Below are positions 1 through 10,422 of a stretch of 64,000 bases of DNA, piece by piece. Each line of letters begins with the position of its first letter. Positions within the stretch are counted from its first letter, which is position 1. The notes under the pieces are model-generated. The model was given only the letters and a program-made list of their open reading frames with translations, was not told the DNA's origin and searched no databases. This stretch comes from Streptococcus respiraculi (GTDB lineage Bacteria > Bacillota > Bacilli > Lactobacillales > Streptococcaceae): positions 1,266,001 through 1,330,000 of the forward strand of contig NZ_CP022680.1 of NCBI RefSeq assembly GCF_003595525.1, read 5' to 3'. The position numbers and the translations under genes are program-made.

Positions 1-1
1 C

Positions 2-3000
2 CTTGCTAGTTTAGAGGAAAAAGGCTCCTTTGACCTAATGGTTACACGTTTTGAGCAGCTGGCGCGCTATTTTACTCTCAATCAGGTGGAGCAGGCTAGA
101 ACGCTTGATGACACGGGACTTGTCATGCTCTTGTTCAGGCTTTTGTCGCAAATAGAGGACACAGAGTTTCGGGTTTATGGTAAGGTCAAGCAGGATATTG
201 CCTTTATTGAACAAGTAGTGGACTTGTATAAGGAAATGCAGCGGTCTAATGTAAGCGTTGCAGACTTGATGGAACTCGATTCGCCCGATAAAGAGGCAGA
301 TTTGGTGAAGATATTGACAGCTTTTGAGAATCTGATAATGACAGAAGGTTTTCAATTATCTACCAAAATAGCCCAATTTCGCAGAGCCATTGAATCCGGA
401 CAGCTCAATCAGGAATTAGCAGATGTGGTGCTGATTGTGGACGGTTTCACCCGTTTTTCAGCTGAGGAAGAAGCCTTGATTGCTGCTTTGCACGGTCGGA
501 TAGCAGAACTAGTGATTGCAACCTACGCAAGCCAAAAAGCCTATCAGGCGACTTATATTGAGGGTAATCTCTACCAGGCGGGTGTGGAATTTCTCCGCCA
601 TTTAGCCCAGACTTTTCAGACCAAGCCTAGCTATTTAGCTAGTTCTGATGAGCTCGATGCTCTTGGTAAGATATCAAGAACTATCGAGGGACGTTATGAC
701 TTTTCAGGTCGTACGGTAGAAGTGACAGATGAGGATAAAAAACATGTAAGGCTTTGGGATGTAACCAATCAGAAAGAAGAGGTCCGTCAGGTGGCGCTCA
801 GCATTCGCAAGCTCCTTCATAAAGGCGTACGGTATAAGGATATAGTCGTGCTTCTGGGGGATGTGGAGAGCTATCGTTTGCAGCTTGGGAAACTCTTTGA
901 CCAATACGATATTCCCTACTACCTCGGGAGGGCTGAGGAGATGAGTCATCATCCTTTGGTGCATTTGATTGAGTCTCTGGAGCGTTTAAAGCGCTATCGC
1001 TTTCGGACGGAGGACATGCTCAATCTCTTGAAATCGGGCCTCTATCAAGAATGGTCTCAAGAACGGTTAGACCTCTTTGAACAGTATCTCTTGTTTGCAG
1101 ATGTCAAGGGGCAAAGTCAGTTTGAACGTGCATTTACTGCAAAAAATGGCAATCGTTATGATGTCAGCGAACTCAATCGGATTCGTGAAAAAATCGTGGA
1201 ACCCTTAACCGTCTTTTTAAAGACTCGTTCCCAATCAGGTAAGAACTTGCTCGTCAAATTTCGTAACTTCTGTGAGGCAATTGCCCTGCCTGCTAATATG
1301 GAGAGACTGTCTGCGCCATTTGGAGAAGTGGAGCAGGAAAAAGATGAGCAGGTCTGGAATCGCTTTGTTCATCTCTTAGAGGATATGCAGCAGATTTTTG
1401 CCGATGAGAAGCTGACGGTCGCTGATTTTCTAGCGATTTTGCGGGCAGGCATGCTAGCAAGCACGTATCGGACAGTTCCTGCGACTGTTGATGTGGTACG
1501 GGTCAAGTCCTATGACCTGATTGAGCCCCATACAGCCAAATACGTCTTTGCCATTGGCATGACCCAGACCAATTTTCCAAAGCTCGTTAAGAATACCAGT
1601 CTCTTGACGGATGCGGAACGGGTACGGATTAATGAGACGACAGGTCAGTTTGCCAAGTTTGATGTGGTCAGTCGTGAACACGTCAAGAAAAATCATTTTG
1701 CCATGATTTCACTCCTCAATGCAGGAACAGTACAGCTCGTTCTTTCTGCTCCGCAACTGGCTAACGAAGCAGAAGACGGGATGTCGCCTTATTTGCAACT
1801 CTTAGAGAACATCGGCATTCCAAAGGAAGAAAAAGGAAAAGCGACAGGTTTTCAGGTGGATGATTTAGCGCATTACAAGAGCCTCTTAGCCCGTGTGATT
1901 GAGGTCAATCGCCTGCCATTTGAAGAAGAGTGGACCAAGGAAGAAGAAACCTTCTGGCTGGTGGCGATTCGTTATCTACGTAAGAAATTAGAGCAAGAGA
2001 GAATTGTTATTCCAGCGATTACAGGGGAGGTTGAGACTAGGCCACTTGCGGCGGATACGCTTGACGTTCTCTATCCAGCAGGAGAGCCACTTGTCTTATC
2101 GGCTTCTAGTTTGACAGACTTTTACCAGAATGAATATTTGTACTTTATCAAGCATGTGCTGCGATTGAGGGAGCGAGATAGTATTCATCCTGATGCGCGT
2201 AGTCATGGGAATTTCTTGCACCGTATTTTTGAGCGGGTGACGACCAACCATAGCGAGCGATCCTTTGATGAAAAGTTGCACCAAGCCATGCTTGAAACAT
2301 GCAAGGAGCCGTCCTTTGAAGCTCTTTACCAATTTAATGCTGAAAGTCAGTTCTCAGAAAGTGTTTTGCTTGATATTGCGCGGGCAACTTCTCTGGTCTT
2401 ACAAGATGAGCCAGTCACCCAAGTGGTGGCAAATGAAGCCGTCTTCGGGAGGGAACAAGCGCCATTTTTGACCTTAGAAAATAGCCGACCTGTGCAAGTG
2501 GTGGGAAAAATCGACCGCTTAGATCAGCTGACATCAGACAAGGCGTTTGGGGTAGTCGATTACAAATCAAGCAGCAACCAGTTCCATATTGATAGATTTT
2601 ACAATGGATTGAGTCCGCAATTGATGACCTATATTGCAGCGGTACAGCAGTTGCCAGAATTTAGCCAGTCAGAGAAGATTTTTGGGGCCATGTACTTGCA
2701 CATGTTAGATCCGATTGTTAAGTTGACCGATACCAAGTCAGAAGACCAAGTGCTTGCTCAGGCCTATAAATCACTTGTTTATAAGGGATTGTTCTTGGAA
2801 GAAGAGAGCAATCGCCTCAATCAATTATATGCTAAAACCAAGTCTTCGCTTTTTACCCAGCAAGACTTGGATACCATGCTCGCCTACAATGAGACCTTGT
2901 ATCAGCAAGCAGCTGAGAAGATTGTAGCAGGGCAGTTTGCGGTCAATCCCTATACGGAGGACGGACGATCCGTGGCAGGTGAGCAACTAAAGGCAATCAC

Positions 3001-3109
3001 GGGATTTGAAGCTGATCGCCATTTTACATTAGCTCGCCCCCTTTTAAAAGGTGGTACGAAAGAGGAGTGGCTAGATAGAATGAAGAAAGGAGTAGCCGAT
3101 GACTTTTGA
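2..3109 (+). CDS. rexB: ATP-dependent nuclease subunit B, RexB (5' partial)
   Basis: RexB is the AddB-type partner of RexA. Together they process double-strand DNA ends for RecA-dependent repair and Chi-regulated degradation. The reading frame is open from base 2 with no stop, so the ATG at 38 is internal and the true start lies left of the window; about 1035 codons are present against roughly 1090-1100 usual for streptococci. The C-terminal RecB-like nuclease motif GVVDYKSS is visible near residue 840 counted from the ATG at 38. The stop overlaps rexA by 11 bases, so the two are translationally coupled. Identity is sure; only the N-terminus is missing. Confidence 0.95.
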   Translation, partial: LASLEEKGSFDLMVTRFEQLARYFTLNQVEQARTLDDTGLVMLLFRLLSQIEDTEFRVYGKVKQDIAFIEQVVDLYKEMQRSNVSVADLMELDSPDKEADLVKILTAFENLIMTEGFQLSTKIAQFRRAIESGQLNQELADVVLIVDGFTRFSAEEEALIAALHGRIAELVIATYASQKAYQATYIEGNLYQAGVEFLRHLAQTFQTKPSYLASSDELDALGKISRTIEGRYDFSGRTVEVTDEDKKHVRLWDVTNQKEEVRQVALSIRKLLHKGVRYKDIVVLLGDVESYRLQLGKLFDQYDIPYYLGRAEEMSHHPLVHLIESLERLKRYRFRTEDMLNLLKSGLYQEWSQERLDLFEQYLLFADVKGQSQFERAFTAKNGNRYDVSELNRIREKIVEPLTVFLKTRSQSGKNLLVKFRNFCEAIALPANMERLSAPFGEVEQEKDEQVWNRFVHLLEDMQQIFADEKLTVADFLAILRAGMLASTYRTVPATVDVVRVKSYDLIEPHTAKYVFAIGMTQTNFPKLVKNTSLLTDAERVRINETTGQFAKFDVVSREHVKKNHFAMISLLNAGTVQLVLSAPQLANEAEDGMSPYLQLLENIGIPKEEKGKATGFQVDDLAHYKSLLARVIEVNRLPFEEEWTKEEETFWLVAIRYLRKKLEQERIVIPAITGEVETRPLAADTLDVLYPAGEPLVLSASSLTDFYQNEYLYFIKHVLRLRERDSIHPDARSHGNFLHRIFERVTTNHSERSFDEKLHQAMLETCKEPSFEALYQFNAESQFSESVLLDIARATSLVLQDEPVTQVVANEAVFGREQAPFLTLENSRPVQVVGKIDRLDQLTSDKAFGVVDYKSSSNQFHIDRFYNGLSPQLMTYIAAVQQLPEFSQSEKIFGAMYLHMLDPIVKLTDTKSEDQVLAQAYKSLVYKGLFLEEESNRLNQLYAKTKSSLFTQQDLDTMLAYNETLYQQAAEKIVAGQFAVNPYTEDGRSVAGEQLKAITGFEADRHFTLARPLLKGGTKEEWLDRMKKGVADDF

Positions 3110-6100
3110 GGCATTTTTAAGCCCTGCTGAGATTGCAGCGTTACAAGACAAAGAAGCCCAATCAGACAAGGCACAAAAACGAACGCCAGAGCAAATCGAA
3201 GCCATTTATACCAATGGGCAAAACGTTTTAGTATCGGCTTCGGCTGGTTCTGGTAAAACCTTTGTCATGGTGGAGCGGATTTTAGACAAAATCAAACGAG
3301 GAATTGGTGTCGATGAGCTGTTTATCTCGACCTTTACGGTCAAGGCGGCAGGTGAGTTGAAAGAGCGGATTGAACGGCAGTTGACCAAGGCTATCTTGGA
3401 AAGTTCAGATGAGGAGCTAAAACGCCATTTATCTGCGCAGTTGACCGCTCTTCCCAATGCTGCTATTGGAACGATGGACGCCTTTACCCAGCAGTTGGTG
3501 GTGACCTACGGCTATCTCTTAGGAATTGCGCCGACCTTTCGCATTTTACAGGATAAAAATGAGCAAGATTTGCTCAAGCAGGAAGTCTTTTCTGACTTAG
3601 TGAGTGACTATATGGCCGGGAAAGATAGTGTCGTCTTTCAGCAGCTGGTGCGCAATTTCTCTGGCAATCGCAAGGACATGAAGGGCTTTTGCGAGGTCAT
3701 ATATCAGATTCACACCTTTAGTCAATCAACGAGCGATCCCAAGAAATGGCTTACCGAAACCTTTTTGAAGGGACATGGACAGTTTACCAGTCTTGCTAGT
3801 CTTCCAATATCGACCTTTGAAGGGCTTTTGGACAGCATGGAGCGCTCTGCCAATGATTTGCAGGAGTTGACAGACTTGCCTGACTATAAAAAAGAGACCA
3901 AGGCTGGTAAGCCAACGGCCAATTATACCAAGCATTTGGCAATTATTAGCCAACTTAGGGAATTGGTTGCAGAGCAGGACAGACGCCGGGAAATGGACGA
4001 GTTGCCAGAAGTAGTGGCGGGGTTGGTAGCTATCTTGCCTTCTGGTGCTGAAGTGACGGTTGCAGGAGAAAAATACCCAGTCTTTAAAGATTTACAGACC
4101 CGCTTGACCAATTTAAAACATCTGGAAACAGTACTTGCCTACCAACCGCAGATAATGCCTCTTCTGACGCTTTTGCGGGACTTTGTCCTTGATTTTTCAG
4201 ACCAATATTTGCAGCGGAAGATGCAGGAAAACAGCTATGAATTTACGGATATTAGCCATTTTGCGATTCAGATTTTAGCAGATGTTCCAGAGATTCGCGA
4301 GCTTTACCAGTCACGCTATCATGAGGTCATGGTCGATGAGTACCAGGACAACAACCATATTCAGGAACGGATGCTGGACCTGCTATCAAATGGTCATAAT
4401 CGCTTTATGGTGGGCGATATCAAGCAGTCCATTTATCGTTTCCGTCAGGCAGATCCTCAGATTTTCCAAGAAAAATTTGACCTCTATCAGACAGATCCAA
4501 GCGCAGGAAAACTCATTCTCCTCAAGGAAAATTTCCGAAGTCAGTGTGAGGTGTTAGATGCGACTAATGCAATCTTTACCCGTCTCATGGACAAGGAAGT
4601 CGGTCAAATCACCTATGACGAAACCCATACTCTGGTCGCAGGAAGTGACAGACAGAGAATCCACCAGCCACATCATCAAATGGAATATTTGATTTACAAT
4701 ACCGATATTGATGAGGCAGACGAGCTAGAGCAAGGGGAAGTCAGTGCAGGAGAAGTGGAGCTGGTTGCGAAGGAAATCATCCGTCTCCACAATGAAGAGC
4801 AGGTTGCCTTTTCAGATATAACCTTGCTTGTCTCCTCACGGACCCGCAATGACCGCATTTTGACCAGTTTTGAGCAGCATGGCATTCCCCTTGTATCTGA
4901 TGGTGGCGAGGCCCATTACCTCAAGTCCTTGGAAGTCATGGTTATGCTCGATACTCTGCGGACAGTTAACAATCCGCTCAACGATTATCCCTTGATTGCC
5001 CTCTTGAAATCGCCCATGTTTCGCTTGACCGAAGATGAGCTGACACGGATTGCCTTGCAGGCTGATTCGGCTTATTTCTATCAGAAATTCCAACAGGCTT
5101 TGAGCGGACAAGGTAGCCACCCTGAGCTCATTTCGCAAACCTTGAAGCAGAAGCTCGCGCATATCGAGACTTATCTAGTCAACTGGCGCCACTATGCCAA
5201 GACCCACTCGATTTATGACCTGATTTGGAAGATTTTCAATGAGAAATTTTACTATGACTATGTCGGGGCTTTGGCCAATGGTGAAAAACGCCAAGCGAAT
5301 CTCTACGCTCTTGGTTTGCGGGCAAATCAGTTTGAAAAGACGGGGTTTAAAGGCTTATCACGTTTTATCACCATGATTGACAAGCTCCTTGCAAGCGACA
5401 ATGATTTGGCAGATGTAGAAGTTGCCCTCCCGCAAAATGCGGTCCAGTTGATGACCATTCATAAGAGCAAGGGACTGGAATTTAAGTATGTTTTTCTGCT
5501 CAATATGGACAAGGATTTTAGCCGTCAAGAAAGCAAAAGTCCGATTGTTCTCAGTAGAGAAAATGGTATTGGAGCACAGTATCTTGCGGATATGAAAGAC
5601 AAGTTTAACACTCCACTGCCTCATGTACGTGTCCAGATGAATACCTTGCCCTATCAGCTCAATCAGGAAGAATTGAAACGCCTGAGCCTGTCTGAACAGA
5701 TGCGCTTGCTCTACGTTGCTATGACACGAGCCGAGCAAAAGCTCTATCTGGTCGGAAAAGGAAGTAAGGAAAAATTAGCCAATAGGTATGACGGAAAATC
5801 ACGTTTTGGTGTGTTAGCCCAATCCACACGCGAATCCATGACCAATTTTCAAGATTGGATTTTAGCGATTGAAGAAGCCTTTCAGGGACAGGATTTGCAT
5901 TTCAAAAAGACCTTTGTGGAAGCAGTGGACCTGACTCCAGAAAAGATAGGCAGATTAACCCTACCGTCGCATCTACCGGCAGATCATCTGAAAGAAAACC
6001 GCCAGTCAGAAGATATTATAGCAGCCTTGGAACAATTAGAAGCTGTTGAACAGCTCAACCAAGATTACCGAGCAGCAATTGACTTGCCAAGCGTTCGGAC

Positions 6101-6707
6101 ACCGAGTCAGATTAAGAAACTCTACGAGCCAGTGCTTGCAGATGACGGTCTTGAAATTATGGAGAGCTATGTCCCTCAGCGGAAATTCAGCCTGCCTGAT
6201 TTTATTGGTAAAGAAAAGGCAACGGGTGCCCAAATCGGTTCTGCCACGCATGAGCTGATGCAACGCCTACCACTTGTAAGCCCGATTACAGCTGATATAG
6301 TAAACACGACACTCGCACAAGTGAATGCGACAGAAGTCGTCAAGGAAAAAATTGACGTGAACAAGGTAGTCGCTTTCTTTGACACCCCTCTTGGTCAGGA
6401 AGTTCTAGCGCAAAGTGAGCTAGTCCGTAAGGAGCAGCCCTTTTCCGTTTTGAGACATGATGTGAATGCTGACGAAGACTATGTCCTACGCGGGATTATT
6501 GACGGCTTTATCCATTACCCAGACCGCATCGCCCTCTTTGATTACAAGACGGATCACTATCAACAGCCTAGCCAGTTAGTAGAGCGCTATCGTGGTCAAA
6601 TGCAGCTGTATGCAGACGCCCTCAAGCAAGCCTATCAAGTAGAACAGGTGGATAAATACCTCATTTTACTTGGAGGAGACAAGATTGAGGTTGTCAATTT
6701 GCCGTAA
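3099..6707 (+). CDS. rexA: ATP-dependent helicase/nuclease subunit A, RexA
   Basis: Large subunit (1202 aa) of the RexAB (AddAB-type) helicase-nuclease. It has an N-terminal UvrD-like superfamily 1 helicase with Walker A AGSGKT near residue 47 and the Walker B-type motif VDEYQD near 412. Further motifs [11 protein letters not shown] and [11 protein letters not shown] follow, and a C-terminal nuclease motif DYKTDHY lies near residue 1147. The start ATG is preceded by AAAGGAG inside the end of rexB. Length is normal for the family. No promoter is seen between rexB and rexA, so expression should be co-operonic. Confidence 0.96.
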   Translation: MTFEAFLSPAEIAALQDKEAQSDKAQKRTPEQIEAIYTNGQNVLVSASAGSGKTFVMVERILDKIKRGIGVDELFISTFTVKAAGELKERIERQLTKAILESSDEELKRHLSAQLTALPNAAIGTMDAFTQQLVVTYGYLLGIAPTFRILQDKNEQDLLKQEVFSDLVSDYMAGKDSVVFQQLVRNFSGNRKDMKGFCEVIYQIHTFSQSTSDPKKWLTETFLKGHGQFTSLASLPISTFEGLLDSMERSANDLQELTDLPDYKKETKAGKPTANYTKHLAIISQLRELVAEQDRRREMDELPEVVAGLVAILPSGAEVTVAGEKYPVFKDLQTRLTNLKHLETVLAYQPQIMPLLTLLRDFVLDFSDQYLQRKMQENSYEFTDISHFAIQILADVPEIRELYQSRYHEVMVDEYQDNNHIQERMLDLLSNGHNRFMVGDIKQSIYRFRQADPQIFQEKFDLYQTDPSAGKLILLKENFRSQCEVLDATNAIFTRLMDKEVGQITYDETHTLVAGSDRQRIHQPHHQMEYLIYNTDIDEADELEQGEVSAGEVELVAKEIIRLHNEEQVAFSDITLLVSSRTRNDRILTSFEQHGIPLVSDGGEAHYLKSLEVMVMLDTLRTVNNPLNDYPLIALLKSPMFRLTEDELTRIALQADSAYFYQKFQQALSGQGSHPELISQTLKQKLAHIETYLVNWRHYAKTHSIYDLIWKIFNEKFYYDYVGALANGEKRQANLYALGLRANQFEKTGFKGLSRFITMIDKLLASDNDLADVEVALPQNAVQLMTIHKSKGLEFKYVFLLNMDKDFSRQESKSPIVLSRENGIGAQYLADMKDKFNTPLPHVRVQMNTLPYQLNQEELKRLSLSEQMRLLYVAMTRAEQKLYLVGKGSKEKLANRYDGKSRFGVLAQSTRESMTNFQDWILAIEEAFQGQDLHFKKTFVEAVDLTPEKIGRLTLPSHLPADHLKENRQSEDIIAALEQLEAVEQLNQDYRAAIDLPSVRTPSQIKKLYEPVLADDGLEIMESYVPQRKFSLPDFIGKEKATGAQIGSATHELMQRLPLVSPITADIVNTTLAQVNATEVVKEKIDVNKVVAFFDTPLGQEVLAQSELVRKEQPFSVLRHDVNADEDYVLRGIIDGFIHYPDRIALFDYKTDHYQQPSQLVERYRGQMQLYADALKQAYQVEQVDKYLILLGGDKIEVVNLP

Positions 6708-6751
6708 GAAAATGGGTCTTGATTTGTGTGAGTCAAGACTCTTTCATGATA

Positions 6752-6822
6752 CATAGTGAATTGAATACAGGTTAGGACATCGTTACGTTGCTTTGATGAA
6801 CGCCAGTTCTTAATCCACTATA
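6752..6822 (-). mobile_element. MITE-like element, copy 1 (short, inverted)
   Basis: Its reverse complement aligns with 7443-7547. Both are bounded by the imperfect terminal inverted repeat TATAGTGGATT / AAT(T/C)CACTATA, and both share internal blocks equivalent to AACTGG(C/T)GTTCATCAAA and AACGATGTCCTAA. This copy lacks about 35 internal bases present in the other. No ORF. It fits a small non-autonomous transposable repeat of the RUP/MITE type; the exact family is not identified. Confidence 0.6.
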
Positions 6823-6851
6823 ATAAACTATCAAAGGAAGTGAGATGGGAC

Positions 6852-7349
6852 ATGAATCAGAAAAAGATTGATATAGAGCACTACAAGCAATTAGCCCAAC
6901 AAAAGCAGGGTGAGCACCGTAAATTTTTAGCTGGTTTAAAGAAAAAAGCACCCAAGGATCTAGATAAAATTGTGCAACAGATCCATCAAGAGGTTTTTGA
7001 GGAGATTGACTGCACTGCCTGTGCCAACTGTTGCAAGAGTTTGGGGCCACTCTTTACGGAGGCGGACATTACCCGTATCGCCAAGCATTTTCGGATGAAG
7101 CTACCTGTCTTTGAAGACCTCTATCTCAAGGTAGATGAGGATGGGGACAAGGTTTTTCAAACCATGCCTTGTCCATTTTTAGGGGAGGATAACCTGTGCA
7201 GTATTTACAATGTTCGCCCCAAGGCCTGTCGAGAATTTCCCCATACAGACCGCAAAAAAATCTACCAAATCAACCATTTGACCATCAAAAATACCCTGAC
7301 CTGCCCTGCTGCTTATCTCTTTGTGGAGAAATTGAAGGAGCGGTTGTGA
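6852..7349 (+). CDS. YkgJ-family cysteine cluster protein
   Basis: A 165-aa cytoplasmic protein with the conserved cysteine cluster of the YkgJ (zinc/iron-chelating) family: CTACANCCKSLGP, then MPCPFL, CSIYNVRPKACREFP and a later Cys in TLTCPA. Members are thought to bind iron or zinc, with the biochemical role unknown. I prefer the ATG at 6852 over an in-frame ATG at 6840, because AAAGGAAG lies 11 bases ahead of 6852 but would touch the earlier one. The gene is flanked by inverted copies of the same MITE-like repeat and ends shortly before a hairpin at 7415. Confidence 0.85.
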   Translation: MNQKKIDIEHYKQLAQQKQGEHRKFLAGLKKKAPKDLDKIVQQIHQEVFEEIDCTACANCCKSLGPLFTEADITRIAKHFRMKLPVFEDLYLKVDEDGDKVFQTMPCPFLGEDNLCSIYNVRPKACREFPHTDRKKIYQINHLTIKNTLTCPAAYLFVEKLKERL

Positions 7350-7414
7350 GAAGAAAATCCCCATTCTTTACAAACATTATAAATTAAAATAATACAATAA
7401 ATGGGTTAAAAGTT

Positions 7415-7442
7415 CTTGAAATCGCTTGGTTTCAAGGGCTTT
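7415..7442 (+). terminator. terminator-like hairpin after the ykgJ-type gene
   Basis: CTTGAAA-tcgcttgg-TTTCAAG stem followed by GGGCTTTT. The surrounding ~50 bases recur at 9018-9076, so it may be a dispersed repeat rather than a dedicated terminator. Confidence 0.6.
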
Positions 7443-7547
7443 TATAGTGGATTGAAGAAGGAATAGGACAAGGCAGGGAGCTACAAATAGAACTGGTGTT
7501 CATCAAAATGGCTTAACGATGTCCTAAACTTTATTCAAGTCACTATA
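7443..7547 (+). mobile_element. MITE-like element, copy 2 (105 bp)
   Basis: Bounded by TATAGTGGATT and AAGTCACTATA. It matches the inverted copy at 6752-6822 and includes an extra 35-bp block absent there. No coding capacity. With copy 1 it brackets the YkgJ-type gene in inverted orientation. Confidence 0.6.
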
Positions 7548-7709
7548 AATAGTGATAGAATGACGAGTGCATCCATTCGAGTAGAAAATACGACCAAAAT
7601 TTGATACAATAGGCCTATACTCGTCATAAGAATAGCCTTCGTGTTGGAGAGTAATACTTGTCAAAAATCAAAATCTGACGTCGTTATCCTTGCGGTTTTT
7701 AGGACATAA

Positions 7710-7810
7710 GCTGCGCTCGTTCTATTTCTAACCTTCCACAATTCTCAATTGCAAGGGGGTGAGCTACGCTCGTTCTATTTCCAGCCTTCCACAATTCTCA
7801 ATTGTGGAAG
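7710..7810 (+). repeat. 42-bp direct repeat x2 with terminal palindrome
   Basis: Blocks at 7710-7751 and 7763-7804 both read GCT(G/A)CGCTCGTTCTATTTC and then CCTTCCACAATTCTCAATTG, with a few differences. The second copy continues so that CTTCCACAATT-ctc-AATTGTGGAAG forms an 11-bp perfect stem at 7786-7810. It lies just upstream of the DUF4300 lipoprotein gene and could affect its mRNA leader. Confidence 0.65.
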
Positions 7811-7863
7811 CTAGTTAGATTTTGATAGAGTATAAGAAAGAAATAGATAAAGGGGAAGAATAG

Positions 7864-8748
7864 ATGAAAAAAGTTTCCAAAGGAGTAACATTTGGTTTTT
7901 GTGTAGTAGTGCTTTTAGGCCTGGGTGCTTGTTCGCAGGCACAAAAAACAGCAGAATCACCAGTTACCAAAGAAACAACCGCAAACAGTTCGCAGCAAGA
8001 AATGCCACAATGGACAGCGACCTATACAAACTTAGCTAGTCAGACTAGTGTCGAAGATGTGCAGGCCTTGTTATCGACTCATTTGGATAAGGACAGCGTG
8101 GACGCTTTCTTTAAGCTTGTGAATGAGTATAACGAAATTGCTACTGCTGCAGGTTTACAAGGTGATTTTGCTCCTTTTAGTAAAACGGGGTATGACGTTG
8201 AAAAGATCAGCAACCTATGGACCGCAAAGCACAGTGATTTTGTGGGAACCAACTGTCGGATCAATAGCTATGTGCTGTTGAAAAACAAGATGGACATTCC
8301 GCCAATTGAAAAAGATGATGCGTTACTGTTTATAGACAATGATGCGATTGAAAGCGGAAAGCTATTTGACACAGAAGATAAAGAAGCCTTTAATCGATTG
8401 TTCTCAAGAGTGAAGACAGAATCAACGACGGATGTAAAGATTCATGCGAAAAAAATGGAAAACTTCCTTTCACAATTCAAGTTTGACGACAAGGCAAGAA
8501 TGCTTTCTGTCGTTTTGCATGATAACTTGGATGGAGAAGCACTCTTTATTGGCCATGTCGGTGTGTTGGTACCAACAGATGCGGGCTTCTTATTTGTAGA
8601 AAAGCTATCCTTTGAGGAGCCATATCAAGCGATTAAATTCGAGACAAAGGAAGATTGCTACCAGTATCTATTGACAAAATATGCAGATTATACTGGAGAA
8701 GGATTGGCAAAACCGTTTATTATGGACAACAACAAATGGGTACAGTAG
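7864..8748 (+). CDS. DUF4300 family lipoprotein
   Basis: A 294-aa exported lipoprotein. The signal peptide starts MKK and ends in lipobox LGLGAC, so Cys-23 should be lipidated and the protein held on the outer face of the membrane. It is followed by a Ser/Thr/Lys-rich linker and a single globular region beginning near WTATYTNLASQ that resembles the streptococcal DUF4300 family. No catalytic motif is recognisable; function is unknown. Ribosome site AAAGGGGAAG precedes the ATG. A terminator-like hairpin follows at 8777. Confidence 0.75.
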   Translation: MKKVSKGVTFGFCVVVLLGLGACSQAQKTAESPVTKETTANSSQQEMPQWTATYTNLASQTSVEDVQALLSTHLDKDSVDAFFKLVNEYNEIATAAGLQGDFAPFSKTGYDVEKISNLWTAKHSDFVGTNCRINSYVLLKNKMDIPPIEKDDALLFIDNDAIESGKLFDTEDKEAFNRLFSRVKTESTTDVKIHAKKMENFLSQFKFDDKARMLSVVLHDNLDGEALFIGHVGVLVPTDAGFLFVEKLSFEEPYQAIKFETKEDCYQYLLTKYADYTGEGLAKPFIMDNNKWVQ

Positions 8749-8776
8749 TGGATCACTATTTTAAATAGCACTAGTC

Positions 8777-8827
8777 AAGAGTGGTCAGGAAATCACCATT
8801 TGATTTTCTCATCACTCTTTATTTTTT
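8777..8827 (+). terminator. nested hairpin terminator
   Basis: Outer stem AAGAGTG/CACTCTT with an inner GAAATCA/TGATTTTC stem, then TATTTTTT. It terminates the lipoprotein transcript. It is identical in design to 13909-13959. Confidence 0.75.
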
Positions 8828-8924
8828 GAAGAAATGTATGCTAGAAAGTGGCTGATGTATGTATACCTAGAGCGAGGCAGCTATTTATAAAATAGGAAAT
8901 TTTCTTTGTGTAATGTGGTATAAT
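8777..8924 (+). repeat. 148-bp direct repeat, left copy (recombinase tail, hairpin, promoter)
   Basis: Strongly similar and equal in length to 13909-14056. It contains, in order, the last codons of a large serine recombinase (KSGQEITI then TGA at 8801-8803), which double as a hairpin AAGAGTG...CACTCTT followed by TATTTTTT. A conserved stretch follows, ending in the extended -10 TGTGGTATAAT. The two copies bracket the PTS-esterase cassette. Confidence 0.8.
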
Positions 8925-8979
8925 GATACTTGAATCGAATCGTTTTAGTGTGCACCCCCTAGAAAGGAAAATATCTAAA

Positions 8980-9021
8980 TTGTATTATAAATTTCTACTA
9001 TTTGAAATCAGTAGAAGTTAA
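8980..9021 (+). pseudogene. 5' stub of the HAD phosphatase gene
   Basis: The sequence 8951-9005 nearly repeats 14607-14662, the ribosome site and first codons of the intact HAD gene. From TTG at 8980 it reads MYYKFLLF like the intact gene, then diverges (EISRS, stop TAA 9019-9021). It marks where the island entered: the original gene was split after codon 8 and a second copy of its 5' end lies on the far side. Confidence 0.8.
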
Positions 9022-9045
9022 TTGATACAATAGAATGGTTTAAAA

Positions 9046-9076
9046 CCCTTGAAATCGCTTGGTTTCAAGGGTTTTT
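9046..9076 (+). terminator. intrinsic terminator
   Basis: CCCTTGAAA-tcgcttgg-TTTCAAGGG followed by TTTTTCTT. It is nearly the same hairpin as 7415-7436. Confidence 0.75.
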
Positions 9077-9295
9077 CTTATGAATTTTAAACTTGTTTTA
9101 TCTATTTTGCTTAGTAATAAATAATGAGCAATGTAGACCTAATGTAACGTAATAGGTAATCGTTTAGATAGTTTCAAATCGTTAAAGAGTTCAAAATAAC
9201 TTGACAATAGAATTATCTTGAGTTATTAATAGACACACAAATTTTGGGCTACCTTTTTAACTAGCTAACCCCTTTATTAAATTTTTGAAATATAG

Positions 9296-9320
9296 TATAC
9301 TTAAGTAAACAATAGTAAAC
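9296..9320 (+). promoter_or_regulatory. lacI -10 box and GTAAAC repeats
   Basis: -10 TATACT at 9296-9301 with a weak -35. The two direct GTAAACA motifs immediately downstream suggest autoregulation. Confidence 0.5.
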
Positions 9321-9334
9321 AAGGAGTTGGCATT

Positions 9335-10306
9335 ATGGCAACAATTCAAGATATTGCTGATGAAGTTGGTATTTCAAAGGCAGCTGTTTCTAGAATTTTA
9401 AATAAAAAAGGTTCTTTTTCAAAAGATACTATACAAAAGGTACATCAGACAGCCAAAGAACTAGGTTATACACTTCCTGCTGAATTACAAGCATTTGAAG
9501 AGCTAGACTTTAAGATTATTGCAGCAGTACTACCTCTTTCGAATATTACTTATTATAGTATTTTAGCGTCTTATCTTGAAGCTGCAGCATACAGTTATGG
9601 CTATAGTTTGATGATTTGCAGCTCACTATTTGATAGCGAAAAAGAAGAAGCTTTATTGAATCATTTGAAGGAACGAAAAATAAATGGAATTATTTATGGT
9701 AGTTTTACCAGTGATGTCGTTATTGATGATTTCCTTCCTGTAGTAACAATCGGTCATCAATTAAGTGAAAAAATTCCAGTTGTAAGGTCAGATAATTACA
9801 TGGCTGGTGTCCTCGCTGCTAAACATTTATTCGGTAAAGGCTGTAGAAGACTATTATATATATCTGGTTATCAAGTAGGTAAACATAAAGATGAGCGTTA
9901 TAGGGGATTTAAGGAAACAGCGAACCACCTTGGTTTAAAGGTGGTGGATTATTTCACGGGTGTAAATGAAAAGAAAAAAAATATACCAGGTGTAATATCA
10001 CAAATGTTCATTGAAAACCCAGAAGCAGATGGTTTATTCGCTGAATCTTATTCCTTGTCTACAAAATGTTTACAGGTAGCTTCTGATTTAGGAATTAACG
10101 TACCCTCTGATTTGAAAATTATAGGATATGGCAATGATAATTTAAGTGATTATACTTTTCCAAAACTTTCTTTCATAAAAGAAAATACAGAACAAATTGC
10201 TCAAATAGCTATCTCTCAATTGGTTGAATTAATTGAAGGAGAAAAAAGTAAATCTGAGTTAGAGAGCCTCGTCCCTGTATCAATAGAGCAACATAGTACA
10301 ACATAG
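9335..10306 (+). CDS. LacI/GalR family transcriptional regulator
   Basis: A 323-aa repressor. The N-terminal LacI helix-turn-helix (TIQDIADEVGISKAAVSRIL, hinge near residue 50) is followed by a periplasmic-binding-protein-like sugar domain, with the C-terminal PKLSFIKENTEQIAQ segment typical of the family. It is the first gene of the island and probably controls the PTS-esterase operon 116 bp downstream. GTAAAC half-sites occur twice upstream of itself (9303-9320) and in the PTS promoter. Ribosome site AAGGAG precedes the ATG. The effector sugar is unknown. Confidence 0.92.
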   Translation: MATIQDIADEVGISKAAVSRILNKKGSFSKDTIQKVHQTAKELGYTLPAELQAFEELDFKIIAAVLPLSNITYYSILASYLEAAAYSYGYSLMICSSLFDSEKEEALLNHLKERKINGIIYGSFTSDVVIDDFLPVVTIGHQLSEKIPVVRSDNYMAGVLAAKHLFGKGCRRLLYISGYQVGKHKDERYRGFKETANHLGLKVVDYFTGVNEKKKNIPGVISQMFIENPEADGLFAESYSLSTKCLQVASDLGINVPSDLKIIGYGNDNLSDYTFPKLSFIKENTEQIAQIAISQLVELIEGEKSKSELESLVPVSIEQHSTT

Positions 10307-10334
10307 GACTCCTAAATCAAAGGGGTCTTTTAAA
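10305..10334 (+). terminator. terminator after lacI
   Basis: GGACTCC-taaatcaaa-GGGGTCT stem with two G-U pairs, then TTTT. Confidence 0.6.
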
Positions 10335-10353
10335 AAAAGAATCGGTAAACTTG

Positions 10354-10402
10354 TTGACTTTCTTAGTAAAAAGGTTTATTATGGAAATGTAAACGATAAC
10401 AA
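10354..10402 (+). promoter_or_regulatory. PTS operon promoter with LacI operator / cre
   Basis: -35 TTGACT (10354-10359), 17-bp spacer, -10 TATTAT (10377-10382). ATGTAAACGATAACAA (10387-10402) covers the start site and matches the cre consensus WTGNAANCGNWNNCW throughout. It can serve CcpA, the local LacI protein, or both. Confidence 0.8.
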
Positions 10403-10422
10403 TTTTAAAAAGGAGAAAAGTT

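Larger units (their letters stand above)
7350..7863. other. repeat-rich intergenic region
   Basis: No credible gene. It holds, in order: a hairpin (7415-7436) nearly identical to one at 9046; the long MITE-like copy (7443-7547); a 9-bp inverted repeat ATGACGAGT/ACTCGTCAT (7560-7568 and 7619-7627); and two direct copies of a 42-bp block, the second ending in a perfect palindrome. The promoter and ribosome site (AAAGGGGAAG) of the lipoprotein gene lie at the right end. Confidence 0.7.
8749..9334. other. intergenic left junction of the accessory island
   Basis: It holds the 148-bp repeat, the 5' stub of the HAD gene (8980-9021), a terminator (9046-9076) and the lacI promoter. Between about 9080 and 9270 I see only AT-rich sequence with no supported feature. 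Confidence 0.7.

Noticed and set aside
5358..5738. 126-aa minus-strand ORF within rexA
   Set aside because: Shadow of a strongly conserved helicase gene; no ribosome site or recognisable protein.
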